Assembly (NCBI GenBank): GCA_023388055.1
Contig: JAEWGW010000040.1
Coordinates: 1-64,000 of the forward strand
DNA: 64,000 nucleotides
Origin: Bacillota bacterium
GTDB lineage: Bacteria > Bacillota > Bacilli > Paenibacillales > NBRC-103111
Reading direction: 5' to 3'
Numbering within the stretch: the first letter of the stretch is position 1; every line of letters begins with the position of its first letter. Positions 58,701 through 64,000 of the stretch are shown one piece after another. The position numbers and the translations under genes were made by a program. Below the pieces are notes generated by a model. It did no database searches. It saw only the letters and a list, made by a program, of their open reading frames with translations, and was not told where the DNA came from.

Positions 58701-60362
58701 GGTGATGCCCATGGTGAAGTTGTCCGGGTAAACCCCTTCTACGCCGGCCTTGGATTCTCCGATGTTATGGAAGTAGTTGCGCCGGATTACCGTCCCCCGC
58801 TCCTGCGGCGAAGCGCCCAGATTCATGTAGATGGCGCCCAAATCGGAGAAGGATTTGCACACATCATAGATGTCATTGTATTCCACCAAATGGTCATTGC
58901 CAAAAATCAGAATCCCCGGATGCGGCGCATCATGAAGCTCGTTGTGGGACATCCTGTTTCCCGCTCCCGACAGATGGACGCCGGGGTTGTAGGCCTTATG
59001 GTAGAACGCAAAGTCGTGGATATGCGAGTTTTCCACGAAGTTATTTCCCGGGGCCAGGGTGGTTTTATTGCCCCCCGTCACCGTAACGGCCGTGCCTCCG
59101 ATGTGATGGATATGGGAATTGGATACGCCGTTGTACGTGCCGGGAGCACCGCTGAAATCATTATAATAAAACCGGCTTTGGGTATTCAGAAGCACGCCGC
59201 TGTTGGTAAAATTGCGGATTTCACAATGGTTCAGCAGCATCCGGGTACCGCCCATAAATACCGCTGCCGAGTCTCTGCCATTCTCCAGAACCATATCCTC
59301 GAAGGTAATGTAGGAGGCGTTCAGGGCATTGATCATCGGTGTTTTGAGAACGGTTACAGTAATCTCCGGATTGCCTTGATTAAACGATGCATTAGGGAGA
59401 AAATACAGTTTCCCATTCTGCCGGTCTATGTAATACTCCCCCGGCATATCGATTTCTTCCAGCAGATTCTGGGCAAAGTGGAAGTCCGGATACCAGTTGT
59501 CGTTGAAAATGCCGCTCATTTCCCCATAACGAAGGGTAATGGTTTTGTTGGCGGTATCAATGGAGGCAATCTTATTGTACGACCATTCCCAGCTGTATCC
59601 AAAAATGCCGTCCAGCCAAATATCATCCGCCTGGCTCCAATATTGGGGACGGTCATAGGCGTAGGAGAAGGTTCCACCGCGGGTATGCACCTCATCCCGG
59701 TTGCTGCGGGTGGGTCCCTTGTCGAGAACCTCGTCCATTCTTACGGTGCTGTTGTTGGGCCAACGCGCCAGGGTCATGCCCTGCCCCTCCACATACAGCT
59801 CCATAGGAGGGACCTTGCTCAGGTCATTGGCCAAATAATAACCATGGCGGCTCAATTCACCGTAATCTGCCAGGCCATGGGCGGCCAGATTCACCTCCAG
59901 CACCTTGGTGCGTGCCTCTGGATCAATAATCCGGTTCAGAACATTCGGATCCGTTACCGCAGTGAACCAGCTTTTCTGCAGATTGGCTCCCCCGTTTAAT
60001 CGGACGTTCTCCCCGGGATAGGCCTGATACTTGATGATCTTGCCGGCTTCACCGGAATCCTCCTCCCGAAGCTCGAAGCTTTGGCTTCTCTCATACACAC
60101 CACCGCGCAAATAAACGGTGATGCCTCCTTCGGGCAAACCGTTGGCAGCCTTCAGCAGCCGGATGGTGTCCCGCGCTTTCTCCAAAGAGAGAAAAGGAGC
60201 ATTCAGTGTGCCGGGGTTGGAATCGCTTCCATCTGTGGCCACATAAAAGACTTGGCCAGGTGCCTGCTCCTCCGTTGTTGTAACCGCTCCCAAAACAAAA
60301 CCAGGCGAAGACAAGAGCAGCAGACCGGCAAGGAGGACAAGCAGCAGACGTTTTGGATACAT
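55740..60362 (-). CDS. Large secreted multi-domain right-handed beta-helix protein
   Basis: A 1540-residue secreted protein. Signal peptide about 1-25; pectate-lyase-like beta-helix about 38-720 starting FYVATDGSDSNPGTLNAPF; then alternating Ig-like BIG2 domains (about 780, 985 and 1195, each with the WxSx-P-VA(S/T)VD pattern) and two concanavalin-like modules (about 835-975 and 1045-1185; both contain WYKI/WYRI, YIFDRQ and SRIGY). Two C-terminal chitinase-A-N-terminus-like modules (about 1285-1375 and 1380-1540) carry WWGNNGSTYKLYENG. It probably cleaves or binds a plant or microbial polysaccharide; two module types are internally duplicated. It ends the operon with the binding protein and permeases upstream. 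Confidence 0.82.
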   Translation of the reverse strand: MYPKRLLLVLLAGLLLLSSPGFVLGAVTTTEEQAPGQVFYVATDGSDSNPGTLNAPFLSLEKARDTIRLLKAANGLPEGGITVYLRGGVYERSQSFELREEDSGEAGKIIKYQAYPGENVRLNGGANLQKSWFTAVTDPNVLNRIIDPEARTKVLEVNLAAHGLADYGELSRHGYYLANDLSKVPPMELYVEGQGMTLARWPNNSTVRMDEVLDKGPTRSNRDEVHTRGGTFSYAYDRPQYWSQADDIWLDGIFGYSWEWSYNKIASIDTANKTITLRYGEMSGIFNDNWYPDFHFAQNLLEEIDMPGEYYIDRQNGKLYFLPNASFNQGNPEITVTVLKTPMINALNASYITFEDMVLENGRDSAAVFMGGTRMLLNHCEIRNFTNSGVLLNTQSRFYYNDFSGAPGTYNGVSNSHIHHIGGTAVTVTGGNKTTLAPGNNFVENSHIHDFAFYHKAYNPGVHLSGAGNRMSHNELHDAPHPGILIFGNDHLVEYNDIYDVCKSFSDLGAIYMNLGASPQERGTVIRRNYFHNIGESKAGVEGVYPDNFTMGITIEENIFNKMGNSAIKNNGGSHILTRNNIFIDSKVPYDYADIYLGDKPENQIPKNYMTKWQELFAANNNYVGTPHMAKYPELADFFTENRYYPTTNTFTNNVIYNPVRARDKTTNTNGAYDKFNLVQYSGNWIADSDPGFVDLAGGNLELNANAEVFNRIPGFTAIPFADIGVIGKAGTLHGTDHYPVREVYVYNKNITLGVFKSATIQAAVLPWNATNSALSYQSDRPDVASVDSKGIIKGVSVGEALITVVSQENPLLTETVQVTVDEGDGVIDFADFEVDPGDWTLDGNRAIDKIGDNRWYRIKNGATSLTKKDYTEYELSFKLRTPDTIPAYATMYIFDRQVGPNSSRIGYKTNADGTSRWLLYNTAWGTVKEVTFPDHDLKPNTEYKIKALVKGADISVYVNDQLRLKASDPTHNPVGKVGFYVSNFSYLWFDDIKFTLPTTAVSGLLLDKTQANMTVGETLALHAAFDPSNAANTALNWSSGNPQVATVDANGVVTGVSTGEAVITAVSAENPNASASAKMIVSNVMHTTDFESGGNGWPVDPNRSIVNVDGKRWYKILNGASAVVNKEFSSYDLSFKLKTPPTLPDATTFYIFDRQNATGGPSRIGYRTTGDGTSKWLLYNAAWATVKQNVLPDLDLKPDTVYQIRVLADGANIKLYVNGELRLEASDPGHQASGKVGFYTGGFSYLMLDDIVFKQLPVAVTGIELQSAQPELQVGQTAALAATVLPVNASDKELVWTSSDTNVVSVDNAGTVLGLSVGEAVITVAAAALPDVRATHKVNVVPKPDPAKAPGKPVLSDNNGHDTGLLDGSYTIKMDMWWGNNGSTYKLYENGLLIDTQQLAERSPGAQSTVTAVTYKPNGVYVYEAELTNVFGTTRSDPHQVTVAQAVPGQAVLSHDNWDGDGSYQVQMNLWWGTNGTLFRLYENGTLMTEQPLQAATPAAQQATVQLHDRSPGHYEYVAELLNGAGSTTSQPITVEVKN

Positions 60363-60404
60363 AACCTCATTCCTTTCAAATTTTGGATTTATCTATAGAA
60401 AAAA

Positions 60405-60435
60405 GGCTGCCGATCCAATGGTTCAACCGGCAGCC
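60405..60435 (-). terminator. Terminator between binding-protein and beta-helix genes
   Basis: GGCTGCCG / CGGCAGCC stem followed by TTTTTTCT on the minus strand. It probably lowers read-through from the transporter genes into the large enzyme gene. Confidence 0.8.
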
Positions 60436-60456
60436 AAATTCCTCATGGTGACAAGC

Positions 60457-61971
60457 TTATTTAACTAGACCTTTTTTCTTCAAGAATTCATTGAATTGTT
60501 TGGTTACCTCTGCAACATACTTATCCTCGCCGGCCTTCTTCAGGCGGTCGTACATAGTCGGCCAGGTTTTGTCAAAATCCAGGGTGCCGGTGGTCAGGCC
60601 CTTCTTGTATTCGCCCCAAATGGCATTCAGGTTGGCGATTTCGGTGCTTACCGGCTCGGAGTTGAACTTGAAGGCGCCGATGGGATTCACGTTGGAGGTC
60701 GCGTTGATCTTCTTGGTTTCTTCCCATACGTTAGCAGGTTGGCCTTCCTTCAAATAGGAATTGAACACGCTGCCGAAAATCCAGTCCATATTGGGCTTGT
60801 AGCGGGAATCCGCCTTGGCCTTCACCACATTGTCGGACACCTTCTCATAGTGGGTGCCTTCAATACCGTTACACAGCAGGTTATACAGCTGTTTGTCGGT
60901 ATTCACCAGATTCAGCAGCATCGTGGCGCGTTCCGGATTCGGAGAGGTACGGCTCAGAGCTTGGTTAGTGGTAGCGGAATAACCATTGGAGAACCAATCG
61001 GTAACCGGCACAACCACAACTTCATTGCCGCCGTTTTTGCCCTTCACTTCGGCTTCTACGCCGGGCTTCAGAACGTTATTCATGATTACGGCCATTTGGC
61101 CCTTGGTTTCATAATCGCTCATCTTGGCTGTAGCGGCATCCTTGAAGATATAGCCCGCTTTGTACCACTTGGAAGCCAGTTTGAAGTTCACCAGGTCCTC
61201 CTCGGGGTAACGGAGCAGCTTGTAGGTGGGATCATCCTTCTTCACATAGAAGTGGTCATCCAGTCCGGGCAGAACCCACATTTGATCGCTGTTCACACCC
61301 TGGGCGGCGCTTACAAAAGAGCTTCCGAAAGGAATGATGTTCGGCTCGTTCTGCTTGATTTGCTCCAGGAACGGCTCAATATCCTCAAACTTCTTGATTT
61401 TAGTTACGTCCAGATTGTATTTGTCTACAAAGCGCTTTTGAATAATATAGCCCAAACGGTTGCCGTTTATTTGCTGATTGGGGATTGCGTAGACTTTATC
61501 ATCTACAGTCAAGCCGTCCCACATGACTTGAGGCACATCCTTCTTTAATTGCGGGGCATATTTATCAAGCAGGGCGTCAAGAGGCTGGATGGCGCCTTTG
61601 CGGACCAGCTCCTCAGGCTTCAGCAGGTATCCGGTCCAAAGGATATCGAACTTTTCGCCCGCTGCCAAAACCGTATTCATCTTCTGAACATAGTCGCCGA
61701 TGGGCACTGGCATCAGCTTGACGGTGGCGTTCAGCTTTTCTTTAGTAATCTTGTTCACCTCGGCCGCTACCGTCTCCTGGTCGCCTTGCAGCTGGGACAA
61801 CGGATAATACCAAGTCAGCTCAACCGGCGCGAGCGTTTGGGCTCCTGCGGATGCCGTTCCAGCAGCGGGAGAACCGTTGGACGCAGCCGGGGTTTCGTCA
61901 CCCTTGCCGCAGCCAGCCAGGAAAGCAGCCGCCAGAGAAGCAGCCATCGTTGCCTTCATCCATGTCTTCAT
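60457..61971 (-). CDS. Oligosaccharide ABC transporter binding lipoprotein (LplA-like)
   Basis: A 504-residue lipoprotein with lipobox LAGC (Cys21), a short Ala/Ser/Pro linker and a large extracellular solute-binding fold of the LplA/YtcQ group (ELTWYYPLSQLQGDQETV near 50; LWTGYLLKPEELVRKGAIQPLD near 110). It delivers oligosaccharides to the permease pair encoded just upstream. AGGAGG lies eight bases before the ATG. Confidence 0.9.
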   Translation of the reverse strand: MKTWMKATMAASLAAAFLAGCGKGDETPAASNGSPAAGTASAGAQTLAPVELTWYYPLSQLQGDQETVAAEVNKITKEKLNATVKLMPVPIGDYVQKMNTVLAAGEKFDILWTGYLLKPEELVRKGAIQPLDALLDKYAPQLKKDVPQVMWDGLTVDDKVYAIPNQQINGNRLGYIIQKRFVDKYNLDVTKIKKFEDIEPFLEQIKQNEPNIIPFGSSFVSAAQGVNSDQMWVLPGLDDHFYVKKDDPTYKLLRYPEEDLVNFKLASKWYKAGYIFKDAATAKMSDYETKGQMAVIMNNVLKPGVEAEVKGKNGGNEVVVVPVTDWFSNGYSATTNQALSRTSPNPERATMLLNLVNTDKQLYNLLCNGIEGTHYEKVSDNVVKAKADSRYKPNMDWIFGSVFNSYLKEGQPANVWEETKKINATSNVNPIGAFKFNSEPVSTEIANLNAIWGEYKKGLTTGTLDFDKTWPTMYDRLKKAGEDKYVAEVTKQFNEFLKKKGLVK

Positions 61972-62011
61972 GTGTTTGACCTCCTGTTTTTATATTCCTA
62001 TGGTATATATG

Positions 62012-62896
62012 TTAACCCTTGAGGGAGCCAACCGTTAAGCCTCTTACAAAAAAACGTTGGAAAAACGGGAAGATCACGAGCATTGGGCCGCCGGCCAGGA
62101 CCGCAATGGCCATCCGTGCCGAGTTGTTAGGGAAATCTTGAAGATTGATGCCCATCTGCGATGAGAAATCCGAGTTGGAGGTAAGGAACTCCATGCTGTT
62201 CAGAATCCGTACCAGCAAGAGCTGCAGCGGCACCAACTTGGGGTTGTCAATGTACAGCATGGCATTGAACCATTCGTTCCAATACGCGAAGGAAATCAAC
62301 AGACCCATGGTGGCTAAGGCCGGTTTGGACAGAGGCAGGATGATGGTGAAGAAAATCCGCAGCTCCTTGGCCCCGTCTATTTTGGCCGACTCGATGATTT
62401 CTAACGGAATTTTGGACATAAAACCCTTCATGACCATGATGTTGAAGGGGGACAGCATGACCGGCAGAATCAGAGCGAACAGCGAATCCTTCAAGTGAAG
62501 GTATTGGGTCATGAGAATATAGGCAGGAACCAAACCGCCGCTGAACAGCATGGTGAAGAACACGTAGAAGGTAGTGATCCGGTTGTACCGGTAATCCCGG
62601 CGGGAGACCACGTATGCCGTCATGGCGGTAATCAGGAGACCGCATAGGGTGCCGGCAATCGTAATCAACGCGGTTATGCCGTAGGCCCGGAGAATAATAT
62701 CCGGTGTTTGCAGGACATAACGGTACGCGTCCAGACTGAAGATTTGGGGCCAAAACTGGTAGCCGTTCTTGACGATGCTATCTTCACTGGTGAGGGATAC
62801 CATGACCACAAGGGCAAAGGGCATAATCATCAGCAGCGAGATGATAATAAAAGCCAGGTGAATCAATGCTTGGGGGATCTGAGTCTTGGTTTTCAT
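62012..62896 (-). CDS. Carbohydrate ABC transporter permease, YtcP/LplC type
   Basis: A 294-residue permease with six helices, coupling loop IIESAKIDGAKELRIFF near 190 and the family ending FVRGLTVGSLKG. AGGAGG nine bases before the ATG; 18 bp after its partner permease gene. It resembles the permease at 9004-9885 in build, so the window has two independent systems of this type. Confidence 0.93.
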   Translation of the reverse strand: MKTKTQIPQALIHLAFIIISLLMIMPFALVVMVSLTSEDSIVKNGYQFWPQIFSLDAYRYVLQTPDIILRAYGITALITIAGTLCGLLITAMTAYVVSRRDYRYNRITTFYVFFTMLFSGGLVPAYILMTQYLHLKDSLFALILPVMLSPFNIMVMKGFMSKIPLEIIESAKIDGAKELRIFFTIILPLSKPALATMGLLISFAYWNEWFNAMLYIDNPKLVPLQLLLVRILNSMEFLTSNSDFSSQMGINLQDFPNNSARMAIAVLAGGPMLVIFPFFQRFFVRGLTVGSLKG

Positions 62897-62914
62897 GCGT
62901 AGTCGCCTCCTTTC

Positions 62915-63901
62915 TTACCACAGGGAATGATCAGGGTTGATTTTTTTGACAATACCGTTGGCGGTCAGCACCAGGATCAGGCCCACAACCGATTGGTAGA
63001 AGCCGGTGGCGGCGGACATGCCCACATTGCCCAGCTCACGCAGGGAACGGTATACATAGGTGTCGATAACGTCTGTTGTCCCGAAGATAAACCCGGAGTT
63101 GTTCGGGATGAAATAGTGCAGGCCGAAGTCTCCGCGGAACATGCTGCCAATGGACAGGATGAGCATAATAATCACCAGTGGCGCCAAGAGCGGAATCGTA
63201 ATGCTGAAGGCCATCTGGGTTTTGGTGGCTCCGTCAATGCGTGCCGCTTCGTAATACTCCGAATTAATCCCGATAATTCCGGCAAAATAGATAAGAGTGG
63301 AGAAGCCCACTGCCTTCCACAGGTGGAAGATGACCAATATAAACGGCCATGGGGCTGAATTTTGGTACCAGGCTACCGGGTCCATCCCGAAGGATTCCAG
63401 CAGCCGGTTTAAGAATCCGTCGGAGTGGTTGAAGAAGGCGTATGCGATGTAGCCAACCAGTACCCAGGACAAAAAGTGGGGCAAAAACAGAGAGGTCTGG
63501 TAAAACTTCGTGTATTTGGCCTTCAGTTCATTTAACAGAATGGCGAACAACAGAGCAACGCAGGTGGTCAGTATAATGTATCCTGCGTTGTAAAGCACCG
63601 TATTCCGGGTGATCCGCCAGGCGGCGTCTCCGGTGAACAGGTACTTAAAGTTCTTCAGGCCGGCCCAGTCGCTGCCGAATATACCTTTGTCATACCGGTA
63701 ATTCTTAAAGGCGATGATCAGCCCGATCATGGGCAAATAAGCGAAAATCAATTTGTACACAATTCCGGGCAGGGATAAAAGGAATAGCTCCCTGTTCTTC
63801 CAGAAGTGATGCAGCTCCCGTGTTACGATAGAACCGGACCGCCGCTCTTTTTGTTGCGCTGCTGTGTCCGGCATGGTTAGCCGGGTTTCATTCTCCATCA
63901 T
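62915..63901 (-). CDS. Carbohydrate ABC transporter permease, LplB type
   Basis: A 328-residue permease, six helices, coupling loop EYYEAARIDGATKTQMAF near 225. The polar first 40 residues are longer than usual. Two consecutive ATG codons are possible starts (63901 and 63898) behind GGAG. First visible gene of the second carbohydrate operon. No ATPase gene is present. Confidence 0.93.
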   Translation of the reverse strand: MMENETRLTMPDTAAQQKERRSGSIVTRELHHFWKNRELFLLSLPGIVYKLIFAYLPMIGLIIAFKNYRYDKGIFGSDWAGLKNFKYLFTGDAAWRITRNTVLYNAGYIILTTCVALLFAILLNELKAKYTKFYQTSLFLPHFLSWVLVGYIAYAFFNHSDGFLNRLLESFGMDPVAWYQNSAPWPFILVIFHLWKAVGFSTLIYFAGIIGINSEYYEAARIDGATKTQMAFSITIPLLAPLVIIMLILSIGSMFRGDFGLHYFIPNNSGFIFGTTDVIDTYVYRSLRELGNVGMSAATGFYQSVVGLILVLTANGIVKKINPDHSLW

Positions 63902-64000
63902 AGTAGCTCCTTTCCGGTTTACGCTGGCGTTGTCGTCAGGCTTTCTGGTTCCAACATAGAGGAATCCCGGCAGTATTGTTACTGTACATACGCAAGATTC
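63902..64000. other. Upstream end of the second carbohydrate operon
   Basis: About 100 bp with the ribosome binding site of the permease gene. No promoter or further gene could be supported. Confidence 0.4.

Noticed and set aside
58638..59999. 453-codon plus-strand frame opposite the beta-helix gene
   Set aside because: Antisense shadow of a well-supported secreted protein; no start signals and no domain recognised.

Overview
The window reads as chromosomal DNA of a GC-rich Firmicute of the Paenibacillaceae type, most like Paenibacillus. This assignment is inferred from gene content and not tested by any search. The signs are strong AGGAGG ribosome binding sites, TTG/GTG starts, two LplB/YtcP-type sugar permease pairs, a YesM/YesN two-component pair, a CspA/YdjO cold-shock pair, a Bacillus-type cydABDC operon, a ydaO-type c-di-AMP riboswitch and CheY/YhcW/OhrR homologues. 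No rRNA, tRNA, CRISPR array or intact prophage was seen.

Layout. 1-11190 (minus strand) is a polysaccharide utilisation locus: a tiny tautomerase, two sugar permeases, an AraC-type response regulator with its histidine kinase, a KduD-like dehydrogenase, two heparinase II/III-like lyases, and the first codons of a further gene leaving the window. 11.4-13 kb holds a DUF2087 regulator-like protein and a cupin. 13.2-17.8 kb is a complete branched-chain amino acid (Liv) ABC transporter operon. 18.1-19.1 kb holds YdjO, a cold-shock protein and a 25-residue CDGSH-like mini-protein. 19.3-28.7 kb holds a parvulin foldase, a minimal flavoprotein, GldA, a YfcE phosphodiesterase, an OhrR/glutathione peroxidase pair, an M29 aminopeptidase, a DHA2 drug exporter and a 12-TM transporter. 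28.8-31.1 kb is an accessory stretch: a pseudogene remnant, two AT-rich secreted proteins and repeats. 31.1-38 kb holds a Glu/Leu-type dehydrogenase, a propeller lipoprotein, CheY, the riboswitch-yhcW-mtlD unit and a Fur-controlled siderophore-binding lipoprotein. 38.8-45.2 kb is cydABDC. 45.6-49.6 kb (plus) is a GNAT fusion protein with an amidohydrolase. 49.6-53.8 kb is a MarR-controlled heterodimeric ABC exporter. 54.4-55.4 kb is a degenerate IS1595-like gene under a LexA-like promoter. 55.7-63.9 kb is a second carbohydrate locus: two permeases, a binding lipoprotein and a 1540-residue secreted beta-helix protein.

How the genes work together. The two carbohydrate loci couple extracellular or intracellular polymer cleavage to import by LplBC-type permeases that lack their own ATPase and probably share an MsmX-type one. 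The c-di-AMP riboswitch precedes a HAD phosphatase and mannitol-1-phosphate dehydrogenase with no mannitol PTS gene nearby, which suggests mannitol synthesis as an osmolyte.

The most unusual signals are not genes. Four intergenic loci (5.8, 21.2, 30.6 and 38.4 kb) each carry four copies of a short unit, two forward and two inverted, at a nearly fixed pitch of 50/56-61/50 bp, although the core sequence differs between loci. A separate element of about 80 nt occurs twice (9.9 and 20.3 kb) in the sense direction of transcription; it folds into two hairpins, and the first stem keeps its pairing through several base changes.
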